A DNA stretch of 35,017 bases. Source: a virus. Made by a program: the position numbers and the translations under genes. The number at the start of each line of letters is the position of its first letter. The first letter of the stretch is position 1. The stretch is from positions 1-35,017 of the IMG/VR virus record IMGVR_UViG_3300021375_000090, one strand, 5' to 3'. The notes under the pieces are model-generated. The model saw nothing but the letters and a program-made list of their open reading frames with translations. It was not told where the DNA came from and made no database searches. Below are positions 1-6,371 of the stretch, one piece after another.

Positions 1-451
1 CTGTGCCATCAATGTCATTGAATGCAGTATCTAAATAGTGAAGGTGTACTGCTATCTGTGGACTTGCTGTTGCATATTTTTTACCGTATTCTAAATGTTT
101 CTTGTCTTTGAAGAAATCATATAATTCAATTTGTGTAACATGAAGTTCGATGTTTTCTCTATCGGTAAGCATTTTAGCAGTCATTACATCGTCAGAATTA
201 ATAGGTGCACCTTGCCAAGTAGTAAGGTAGGTGTGTGCTGTTATAGGTACATCTAATTGTTGTAAAACTCTTAAAGCAAACTGACTATCGCCGCCACCGC
301 TTAGACAAATGTGTGCTTTTTCGATATGCGACAGTTGTTCTTTTATTAAATCCAACAAGGAACTGTTGCCTGATGGCTTCTTGATTGTAATACTGAGAAA
401 CTTTTCTTCCTCGTAATACTGCAATGCTGGCGGATTTCCAAATTCTATCAT
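1..451 (-). CDS. PP-loop ATP pyrophosphatase, 5' part (runs off left edge)
   Basis: Reading the minus strand from an ATG at 451 gives 150 codons with no stop, so the C-terminus lies outside the window. Residues 51-56 are SGGGDS, which fits the SGGxDS pyrophosphate-binding loop of N-type ATP pyrophosphatases (asparagine synthase, QueC, TilS and relatives), preceded by a hydrophobic beta strand (AHICL). Members of this superfamily activate a substrate by adenylation with release of pyrophosphate. The visible part does not identify the substrate. There is no glutaminase domain before the PP-loop, unlike full-length asparagine synthase B. The gene is divergent from the protease gene at 547 across a 95-nt gap. 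I see no strong ribosome site (only AGAG upstream) and no convincing minus-strand promoter. Confidence 0.75.
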   Translation of the reverse strand, partial: MIEFGNPPALQYYEEEKFLSITIKKPSGNSSLLDLIKEQLSHIEKAHICLSGGGDSQFALRVLQQLDVPITAHTYLTTWQGAPINSDDVMTAKMLTDRENIELHVTQIELYDFFKDKKHLEYGKKYATASPQIAVHLHYLDTAFNDIDGT

Positions 452-477
452 AAATGATCTCTATCTTTGCAAAAGAT

Positions 478-485
478 GATAAATA
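478..485 (+). promoter_or_regulatory. T4-type late promoter (GATAAATA)
   Basis: GATAAATA matches the T4 late promoter element TATAAATA except at the first base. It lies about 60 nt upstream of the protease ATG at 547, which also has GGAG at 533-536 as ribosome site. It predicts late expression of the protease. Confidence 0.6.
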
Positions 486-546
486 TACTTAATACATACT
501 TATGGAGCTAAACCGAATACAAATTCGTTTTTTGGAGCAAAACTAA

Positions 547-2178
547 ATGGCAAACTTTATTATATCACTAGACTCGTCAACTTATGCAAACGCAGGGGCG
601 GCAGAGCTGGCAATTACAAACGCAGGATTAGCAATAACGAAGACTTATTCTTTCCCACTTACATACGGAGTTTCAGGAACAACAGGCCAAGTCTCAGGAC
701 TAGCAGGAGTAACCGAATCATCTGAAAACGGCGAAGCACTTAACGTTGCACTTGAAGCATTTACTGAAGCAAGTGACGAACAAGATTCTGAGCATTTATC
801 AACTACAGCAATTAACCCTAACTACCAGTATTACTGGCATCCACTAGACGGCACATTTGGTGCAACACAAACTGTCTACTTAATGGATACTGGTTTTGAT
901 CCGTATCACCAAGAGTTTGGCGAAACACCATTAGTAACTGATTTACACAGTTGCCCAGATGCAACTGGTTTTGGTGACACTGACGGTCACGGAACTAAAA
1001 TGGCATCACTTATAATTGGTCAGTCAATTGGTAGTGCTAAAGGTACAACTATACAAAATGTTAAGATGTTCGACGATGCTACAGGTACAATTACAGCAGG
1101 CGATGTTATTGATGCATTAGAAGCAGTATTAATACACCATAGAGCTAACGATGCGTCTAAGCCTAAAGTTGTATTGATGGCTTGGTCTATGACTAAGAAC
1201 GCATTAATTGATGCTAAACTTAACCAGATGTTAGCAGAAAACTTAATGCTAGTTGCAGCGGCAGGTAACGCAGGTTGTGGTGTTGATGTTGATACAATTA
1301 CACCAGGTGGTTTGGATACTATTACAACTGTTGGTTCACACAGCCAAACATTCCATGTATCAACTTTCAGTCAAATGCCATTGATTGATTATGTTGATGA
1401 CGAAACAACTCCAGTTCGTAGAGGTTTAGTACAAAGTGCAGCCAAGATTGATATATTCGCAATTGGTGAAGAAGTATGTGTAGTAGACTTAGCAAACACT
1501 AGTAACTATGTACCAGCTCAGGGAACATCAGTATCATCTGCTATGGTAGCAGGTTGTGCTACGCACTTCATGAACTTATATCCAAGTGCATCAGCAGAAA
1601 CAATTAAATCATACATGGTAACACGTGGTAACGAAATGGCTCGTTTACCTAGATCAACATCTACTGCTGACAACTACCAAACAATTCTTAGTTATGATAA
1701 CTTATCTTACCCAGCAGGTAAGACTGCAGAATACAATAAAGTAAGTTTATCAATACTTTCATTACCGATGACATCAGATGTAACATTTACACAGATTCCA
1801 TCAGGTAGGTTAAAAAACATACAACATGGACAAACAGCAACAGTCGATATTGGTTTACATGCAGATGTAACTAATGTCGCAGTGTTAGACTTTAGTCCTT
1901 TAGCGCCATGGATGGCTTTTGATACAGCAACTGGTATTGTTACAATTACTGCAACTGTTGCAGGTGGCTGTGCAGAAAGTTTAGCACCAGGTGTTTATCA
2001 CTTTGCTGTTAAAGGCACAATGGGTGACAAAGTTTATGTTGAAGAGTATTCAATTGGTGTGTATGCAACTTCAGAAATAGAGTTAAATACATCAACAGAG
2101 TATTACTATAACGATGACGATAGCGATTACGAAGAAGTAATTCAATACTCAGCATCTATTAATAACCAGATCAAATAA
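547..2178 (+). CDS. Subtilisin-like serine protease (S8 family)
   Basis: The 543-aa product carries the subtilase triad in the right order and context: Asp114 in LMDTG, His148 in GHGT, the oxyanion Asn241 in AAGNAG, and Ser328 in GTSVSSAMVAG (compare GTSMAAPHVAG of subtilisins). Residues 1-90 precede the catalytic domain and may be an I9-type inhibitor propeptide or a virion-anchoring domain; this is inference. Residues from about 400 to 543 look beta-rich and end in an acidic Asp/Tyr/Glu tail. No signal peptide is visible, so the protein is probably used in the infected cell or on the particle rather than secreted. A late promoter precedes the gene, a ribosome site GGAG is at 533-536, and a terminator follows at 2197-2227. 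The triad is complete, so the enzyme is probably active. Confidence 0.9.
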   Translation: MANFIISLDSSTYANAGAAELAITNAGLAITKTYSFPLTYGVSGTTGQVSGLAGVTESSENGEALNVALEAFTEASDEQDSEHLSTTAINPNYQYYWHPLDGTFGATQTVYLMDTGFDPYHQEFGETPLVTDLHSCPDATGFGDTDGHGTKMASLIIGQSIGSAKGTTIQNVKMFDDATGTITAGDVIDALEAVLIHHRANDASKPKVVLMAWSMTKNALIDAKLNQMLAENLMLVAAAGNAGCGVDVDTITPGGLDTITTVGSHSQTFHVSTFSQMPLIDYVDDETTPVRRGLVQSAAKIDIFAIGEEVCVVDLANTSNYVPAQGTSVSSAMVAGCATHFMNLYPSASAETIKSYMVTRGNEMARLPRSTSTADNYQTILSYDNLSYPAGKTAEYNKVSLSILSLPMTSDVTFTQIPSGRLKNIQHGQTATVDIGLHADVTNVAVLDFSPLAPWMAFDTATGIVTITATVAGGCAESLAPGVYHFAVKGTMGDKVYVEEYSIGVYATSEIELNTSTEYYYNDDDSDYEEVIQYSASINNQIK

Positions 2179-2196
2179 CTTAGACTTAGTTAAAAG

Positions 2197-2227
2197 AAGG
2201 TACTAAATACAATTGGTACCTTTTTTT
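2197..2227 (+). terminator. Rho-independent terminator after the protease gene
   Basis: AAGGTAC (2197-2203) pairs with GTACCTT (2216-2222) around a 12-nt loop and is followed by TTTTT up to 2227. The next gene's ATG starts at 2228, directly after the T-run. Confidence 0.7.
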
Positions 2228-3223
2228 ATGACTATAGAAAACTTACGAGTAGATACAACAACACACAGTCGCGTTTTTAATCCACTAAGCGCCGCTGGTC
2301 AGTGGCTTTGTTCTGTGTTTAAGCATAGATCAATAGGCGACATAGAAGCCTCATATCCCACCTTAGTTGAAATCACTCAAGACTTACCAGATTTAAAATC
2401 TATTACAATGGATAACGAATACGGTGATGCATTAGAGTGGAGTAAACTTGCACCGTTTGTGCGTGTTATGACTATACAAGGTGTATACATTATGGTTAAC
2501 ACCTACGGAATGGCTGAGAATAAGGCAGTAAAAAGTATAGTAGATGCTAGTTGTTTATACAAAGAGCAAGATGCAAGTATAAACATTATCTTTAATATTG
2601 ACGGCATATACGAACAATGTGGTAAAGTATTCTTAGGTGCTGAATGGAATCATATTAAAGAAAACATAATAACTGTAGGTAACAAAGCACACATAAAATT
2701 TTACAAATTTAAGCACAATGCTCATCAACAACCTGCAATAGAACATTTTTGTAGAGCTATAGGTGCTACATTTGAAGTACTAGAAGATCCGTTGTTTGGT
2801 AACAAATGCTTTAGTGTAATATCTAAACAAGGTAAATGGTTATACGATATTCATCCTGTTGGTTCAAATCAACCAACATTGGCACAAACAGCAATAGGAT
2901 GGAACTTATTAAAAACAAAAGTTAGAAGTATTAAAGGAACACCAATCGACGAACTAGAAAAATTACCTGTACCAATAACAGCAAAAGACTTAGACACAGA
3001 TGATATTATTAATATCACTATCAAAGGACATGTTATCAAAGGTTCGGGTATTGCTCAAATATTTAGTTACGCATTATGCGGTGATTGGGATTATTACGAA
3101 GTAGATACAAGTAATGCATACAACCTATCAGTAATGCAAGAACTTGCTAAGTTTGTAAGAATAGATTTATCTACTATAAACATATACAATAATAGTATTA
3201 CTGATATATTAGAAGTTGTTTAA
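2228..3223 (+). CDS. Radical-SAM-like protein lacking the cluster cysteines
   Basis: I place the start at the ATG at 2228 rather than the in-frame TTG at 2213, which lies inside the terminator stem; this gives 331 aa. The pattern of strands and helices resembles a radical SAM barrel: VMTIQGVYIMVNTYG looks like the strand ending in TNG, INIIFNIDG like the strand ending in SIDG, and a later FYKFKHNAHQQ plus IGATFE segment matches the next repeats. However, the CxxxCxxC motif for the 4Fe-4S cluster is absent; the six cysteines are scattered. The protein is therefore at best a degenerate, non-radical member. The fold assignment is from motif rhythm only and is uncertain. No clear ribosome site is visible. 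The 3' end overlaps the convergent PAAR gene by four bases. Confidence 0.45.
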   Translation: MTIENLRVDTTTHSRVFNPLSAAGQWLCSVFKHRSIGDIEASYPTLVEITQDLPDLKSITMDNEYGDALEWSKLAPFVRVMTIQGVYIMVNTYGMAENKAVKSIVDASCLYKEQDASINIIFNIDGIYEQCGKVFLGAEWNHIKENIITVGNKAHIKFYKFKHNAHQQPAIEHFCRAIGATFEVLEDPLFGNKCFSVISKQGKWLYDIHPVGSNQPTLAQTAIGWNLLKTKVRSIKGTPIDELEKLPVPITAKDLDTDDIINITIKGHVIKGSGIAQIFSYALCGDWDYYEVDTSNAYNLSVMQELAKFVRIDLSTINIYNNSITDILEVV

Positions 3224-3489
3224 CTTACTTCAACAGTTGGCGAACCGCTACTAACATTATGTCCACATGTAGCAGTACTTCCTTGTTTAGCAGGAATACC
3301 GCCGTCTGCTAACACTGTAGTTGCGCCATTTGACACTAGTGTAGGTGCAGTATGTGGTGCTTTGCCATGAGGAGCAACCTTATCTCCTATTAAAGAAACT
3401 TTTTTATTATCAGCAAATACTGTTGATGCTCCAGGTCCTAGTATAACACCTTTTGCAGTATCTGTTTTTACTCTTGCTATCTTTGCCAT
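3220..3489 (-). CDS. PAAR-repeat spike-tip protein (gp5.4-like)
   Basis: The 89-aa product has the PAAR pattern: H41 and H46 in PHGKAPHTAP, then a Gly-rich TTVLADGGIPAKQGS stretch, and CGH at 75-77 followed by SSGSPTVEV. In the family, His and Cys residues bind a metal at the tip of the beta-helical spike, and PAAR proteins cap the contractile tail needle (gp5.4 in T4, VgrG in type VI secretion). The length is typical. The ATG at 3489 is preceded with a 5-nt gap by a perfect late promoter element, with no ribosome site between. The gene is the last of the late cluster that also contains the micro-genes at 3498-4077. Confidence 0.9.
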   Translation of the reverse strand: MAKIARVKTDTAKGVILGPGASTVFADNKKVSLIGDKVAPHGKAPHTAPTLVSNGATTVLADGGIPAKQGSTATCGHNVSSGSPTVEVS

Positions 3490-3494
3490 ACTAC

Positions 3495-3502
3495 TATTTA
3501 TA
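3495..3502 (-). promoter_or_regulatory. Late promoter TATAAATA, 5 nt before the PAAR ATG
   Basis: On the minus strand TATAAATA is followed by GTAGT and then the ATG. If T4 spacing holds, transcription would begin at or next to the A of the start codon, giving a leaderless mRNA. It overlaps the stop codon region of the micro-gene at 3498-3659. Confidence 0.6.
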
Positions 3503-3659
3503 TGATTATACTCGCCATTATTAGCAGTAACGATATAGAGCCTAAGAATGCAAAGCCTAATGCTATTGCTGTTATAAGAATTTGAAAAGGTGATGCAGTG
3601 TTATGTTCTGACTTACCGACACCTACTAGTAGTCTAAATGTGTTTCTAAAATAGGACAC
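3498..3659 (-). CDS. Micro-protein with a membrane segment (53 aa)
   Basis: A GTG start at 3659 gives 53 aa. Residues about 26-53 form one long hydrophobic stretch (ILITAIALGFAFLG, then SISLLLIMAS), which predicts a single transmembrane helix or hairpin at the C-terminus. The start lies inside the end of the preceding micro-gene (3646-3819), the overlap style seen in the rest of this genome. No ribosome site is obvious, so translation may be coupled. It is too short for family recognition. A small holin, antiholin or membrane modifier is possible but not shown. Confidence 0.5.
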   Translation of the reverse strand: MSYFRNTFRLLVGVGKSEHNTASPFQILITAIALGFAFLGSISLLLIMASIII

Positions 3660-3819
3660 TATTTAATTTAAATACTGCTAACATAGAAAAGAATACTACT
3701 ATTTGTATAACTGCTGGTATAACCACAAACAATTGCATAGCACTAAAATCGCCTTTCATGAAATAGTCTGTTTTAAACCATTCTGCTTGTTCTTCGGGTG
3801 TTGCGTCTCTAACGATCAT
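3646..3819 (-). CDS. Micro-protein with one membrane helix (57 aa)
   Basis: An ATG at 3819 gives 57 aa. The N-terminal half is polar and acidic (RDATPEEQAEWFK). Residues about 28-50 (AMQLFVVIPAVIQIVVFFSM) form a clear transmembrane helix, followed by a short polar tail. The start codon overlaps the end of the previous micro-gene by 11 nt, and its own end overlaps the next one by 14 nt. This linked order, together with the membrane segments, supports a real operon rather than chance reading frames. Function not recognised. Confidence 0.55.
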   Translation of the reverse strand: MIVRDATPEEQAEWFKTDYFMKGDFSAMQLFVVIPAVIQIVVFFSMLAVFKLNSVLF

Positions 3820-3937
3820 TTTTTGGTTCCAGGTAGTAAATATTATTGTCTACATCACGCAATCCACGCATTATGCCTGCTATACTATCTGTATTGGCAG
3901 CAAAGAGTAATATCATGTAACACATTGCATGTTTCAT
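3809..3937 (-). CDS. Micro-protein, hydrophobic N-terminus (42 aa)
   Basis: An ATG at 3937 gives 42 aa beginning MKHAMCYMILLFAA, a short hydrophobic stretch that could be a signal or membrane anchor, followed by a charged tail ending EPKNDR. The start overlaps the stop of the preceding micro-gene as TAATG, the classic coupled arrangement. Function not recognised. Confidence 0.45.
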   Translation of the reverse strand: MKHAMCYMILLFAANTDSIAGIMRGLRDVDNNIYYLEPKNDR

Positions 3938-4077
3938 TATAATGCTGGAGTTAACGCAAGTATAGAGAATAAGAAAATACTGGACAGTGTGAATATTTCT
4001 AAGTCTTCGACTAACCTAGGAAAGTTGTTGTTGTATCTTTTTTTCATGTCGTCTGCGTGTTGAGGGTTAACATGCAT
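3937..4077 (-). CDS. Micro-protein with C-terminal membrane segment (46 aa)
   Basis: An ATG at 4077 gives 46 aa. The N-terminal half is polar (MHVNPQHADDMKKRYNNN) and residues about 27-46 are hydrophobic (EIFTLSSIFLFSILALTPAL). It is the first gene behind a late promoter at 4109-4116. The leader has no strong Shine-Dalgarno sequence. It is the head of a four-gene chain of overlapping micro-genes that ends at the PAAR gene. Function not recognised. Confidence 0.5.
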   Translation of the reverse strand: MHVNPQHADDMKKRYNNNFPRLVEDLEIFTLSSIFLFSILALTPAL

Positions 4078-4108
4078 ATATAATTAACTTATATACACTT
4101 ATAAAGAG

Positions 4109-4116
4109 TATTTATA
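4109..4116 (-). promoter_or_regulatory. Late promoter TATAAATA for the micro-gene cluster
   Basis: Perfect TATAAATAC on the minus strand, 31 nt upstream of the first micro-gene ATG at 4077. It lies in the 87-nt gap after the Sm-like gene. Confidence 0.65.
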
Positions 4117-4164
4117 CAACAATTTAAATCAGCAGGACATATACGGTTGTAATGCCCTATAATG

Positions 4165-4473
4165 CTATTCTTCTTCGAAAATGCCTATGTCTGCTTCTTG
4201 TTCATTAAGAGCTTCATAGTCTGCAATACTGTCTTCACTTGCTTTACAGACGCTTAGAATTGCTGACATGGGCATTGTAACCTCGTCAGTTGGTCCTGTA
4301 AAGATATAAGGAATTAGTGCAAGATCAGCACCGTTAATAACAACAATCTTTGGTTCACCAACTGTAAACAGTTTGTTGTCCTCATCTACTCCTAGCAGTT
4401 GTGCTAGTACTTCGATGCCGCTCATAAGTTTTAAGGTGATAACTTCACCTGAGAGTTCTTCTAATTTATACAT
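4165..4473 (-). CDS. Sm-like (LSm/Hfq-fold) small protein
   Basis: The 102-aa product starts with a five-strand pattern typical of Sm folds: GEVITLKLMSGIEVLAQLLG (Sm1-like, strands 1-2), then LFTVGEPKIVVI, then LALIPYIFTG and EVTMPMSAILSV, followed by a very acidic tail (ASEDSIADYEALNEQEADIG). Sm-fold proteins form rings that bind RNA or proteins. No RNA-binding residues can be asserted from sequence alone. A ribosome site AGAGGAA precedes the ATG and a late promoter is at 4496-4503, so this is a late gene. Virion assembly use is as possible as RNA binding. Confidence 0.55.
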   Translation of the reverse strand: MYKLEELSGEVITLKLMSGIEVLAQLLGVDEDNKLFTVGEPKIVVINGADLALIPYIFTGPTDEVTMPMSAILSVCKASEDSIADYEALNEQEADIGIFEEE

Positions 4474-4495
4474 GTGTGTTTCCTCTGTGTGTGAT

Positions 4496-4503
4496 TATTT
4501 ATA
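4496..4503 (-). promoter_or_regulatory. Late promoter TATAAATA for the Sm-like gene
   Basis: TATAAATA on the minus strand, 22 nt upstream of the ATG at 4473 and followed by the ribosome site AGAGGAA. It abuts the stop codon of the SGNH gene (4504-4506). Confidence 0.65.
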
Positions 4504-5274
4504 TCATAACCTGGTCTGCATGGGTCGATTCCAGAATCCTATAGTATCATCTAAAGAACTGCACTTTAGTAGTGCTTTATTATAGTATCTTGCAAAGCCT
4601 GTCATTTTGTCATTACAAGTATAAAAACTTTCTAAGTATTTTAGATAATTTAGTGTAGTAGGGTGATAGTCTGCTGTTTGCCCTTTATTGCCCCAACCTG
4701 CTATCTCAAGTGACTCCCATTCGTTGTTATATATTACTTTGTGAATACTAGGCTTAACTTTTTCTGTTGTGGTATGGTAAAGGTTTAAAACATCTGGATT
4801 ACTTTCGTTATATTCAGGCGAGTCTTTGCCTCCGGATGTATCTTCGAATTCGACCATTTTAAGCATATCAAAATCACAAGGCAAACTTTTTAGATATGCA
4901 TGAGACTGTTCTATAATTGCTAAGTCTCTTATAAGATAAAATCTATTATCTGCCCAATTTTCAACAAACTCTTTTGGTTCAAATACACCGTCGGAATAAA
5001 TGTTTCCTGGAGTTGACCAAAAACCGTTTCTATAACGATCTTCTCTGCATATACTAGACCACATAACCATAATTAAATCGTTTTTGGTAAAATTGTGCCT
5101 AAGATTTGCTTCTACTATGCTATTGGATATGAATAGATTACCAGCGCCACTTTGTGCATAATTGTAGTATTCTGGAGTTACATGTCCTATAATGTCTGCC
5201 CATGTGGGCCAATGATATCTTGTGAAACTACAACCAAAAGCAAAAAATCTTTTGTATTGATCAAAAGGTCTCAA
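4504..5274 (-). CDS. SGNH/GDSL-like hydrolase
   Basis: The 256-aa product shows the SGNH blocks: block I FGCSFT with nucleophile Ser16, block II YAQSGAGN with Gly43 and Asn46, and block V ADYHP with Asp202 and His204. The block III Asn is not obvious; the VMWSS segment near 70-74 sits where it would be expected. The family cleaves ester bonds, often removing acetyl groups from sugars or lipids. The start is a TTG at 5274 that overlaps the nrdB stop (TTGA). No ATG is available upstream of block I, and AAGG lies just upstream, so translational coupling to nrdB is likely. Its place in an early nucleotide-metabolism operon is odd. The enzyme could modify the host envelope or virion glycans. Confidence 0.65.
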   Translation of the reverse strand: MRPFDQYKRFFAFGCSFTRYHWPTWADIIGHVTPEYYNYAQSGAGNLFISNSIVEANLRHNFTKNDLIMVMWSSICREDRYRNGFWSTPGNIYSDGVFEPKEFVENWADNRFYLIRDLAIIEQSHAYLKSLPCDFDMLKMVEFEDTSGGKDSPEYNESNPDVLNLYHTTTEKVKPSIHKVIYNNEWESLEIAGWGNKGQTADYHPTTLNYLKYLESFYTCNDKMTGFARYYNKALLKCSSLDDTIGFWNRPMQTRL

Positions 5275-6371
5275 AGGGTTAAACCTTTAAAGGTTTCCTC
5301 CGTAACATCTTGTTTTGTACCACCAATTACATACGAACTAATCTCTGTCTCTTGTGGTGCTACTTGTACATCACTACCGCCTATCCACTTTTGTGTCCAC
5401 GGTAATGGGTGTGTTCCTGCAGTGTAAACTTTTTCTAAGCCGATGTTAGTCATTCGCTTAGCCGCAATGTATTCTACATACTGCTTTAATAGCTCTGCGT
5501 TTAGTCCAATAATACTTCCATTTTTGAACAAGTATTCAGCCCATGCTTTTTCTTGCTCAACTGCTTCGATAAACATTTGCTTTGATTCTTCTCTAGTTTC
5601 TTCTGCAATTTTTGCAAAGTCTTCATCTTCTTTAGGTAATAATTTCAACATGTGCTGTGTACTTGCTAAGTGAACATTTTCATCTCTAGCAATTAACTTA
5701 ATAATTTTAGCATTACCTTCCATCTTTTTAACTTCAGCAAATGCCCAACTACATGCAAACGATACATAAAAACGCACACCTTCTAGTATGTTTACACTCA
5801 TTAAACATTTCCATAGTTTCTTTTTATGCTCGTATAAACTATACTTTGCTGCACCTTTACGCATTAAGTCATTGTAGTCATAAAGATCATTATAGCATTG
5901 TGTAATGCTGTCAGCACAGTCTACAATTTCTTCGATGCTTGTCATCTCATCAAAAACTTTGCTCGGGTCAGGATATACATTTCTAATGATATGTGTATAA
6001 CTTCTGCTGTGAATAGTTTCACTAAATGCCCAAGTCTCTATCCAGGTTTCTAATTCTGGTAGACTAACAATAGGCAAGAACACTAAGTTAGGTGAACGCC
6101 CTTGAACACTGTCCAAGAGTATTTGTCTTTTTAAGTTTGATGTAAAGATATGTTGCTCGTGTGCCTCTAAGTCTTTGAAGTCTTTTGAGTCTTTGGCAAT
6201 ATCAACCTCTTCTGGCCTCCAGAAGAATCCCAATTGTTTGTCGGTGAGTTTTTCAAACTGACGATACTTAATTGTATCATACCGTTGCATACACACACCG
6301 CCATTAGGGTCTAGGAACATTTTTGCTTCCATGTGATTATATTTTTTATTTGTATTTAAAACTGATTTCAT
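5271..6371 (-). CDS. nrdB: Ribonucleotide reductase class Ia small subunit
   Basis: I start at the ATG at 6371, which overlaps the nrdA stop as ATGA, giving 366 aa; a longer frame to 6389 is possible but lies inside nrdA. The di-iron ligands and radical tyrosine are in place: Asp87 in LLDSVQGRSP, Glu118 and His121 in SETIHSRSY, radical Tyr125 in the same motif, and a second Glu/His pair in RDENVHLAS. NrdB houses the tyrosyl radical used by NrdA to reduce ribonucleoside diphosphates to deoxy forms for phage DNA synthesis. Length is normal. The gene is the second in nrdA-nrdB-SGNH, transcribed from the sigma70 promoter at 8713-8741. Confidence 0.96.
   Translation of the reverse strand: MKSVLNTNKKYNHMEAKMFLDPNGGVCMQRYDTIKYRQFEKLTDKQLGFFWRPEEVDIAKDSKDFKDLEAHEQHIFTSNLKRQILLDSVQGRSPNLVFLPIVSLPELETWIETWAFSETIHSRSYTHIIRNVYPDPSKVFDEMTSIEEIVDCADSITQCYNDLYDYNDLMRKGAAKYSLYEHKKKLWKCLMSVNILEGVRFYVSFACSWAFAEVKKMEGNAKIIKLIARDENVHLASTQHMLKLLPKEDEDFAKIAEETREESKQMFIEAVEQEKAWAEYLFKNGSIIGLNAELLKQYVEYIAAKRMTNIGLEKVYTAGTHPLPWTQKWIGGSDVQVAPQETEISSYVIGGTKQDVTEETFKGLTL

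Noticed and set aside
514-530. Small hairpin CGAAT-ACAA-ATTCG with T-run before the protease gene
   Set aside because: Only five base pairs with no GC-rich stem, and it lies between the late promoter and the gene, where a terminator would stop its own transcript.
3703-3942. 79-codon plus-strand open frame
   Set aside because: It is Cys/His rich, has no start signals and is opposite the linked minus-strand micro-genes, which fit better.
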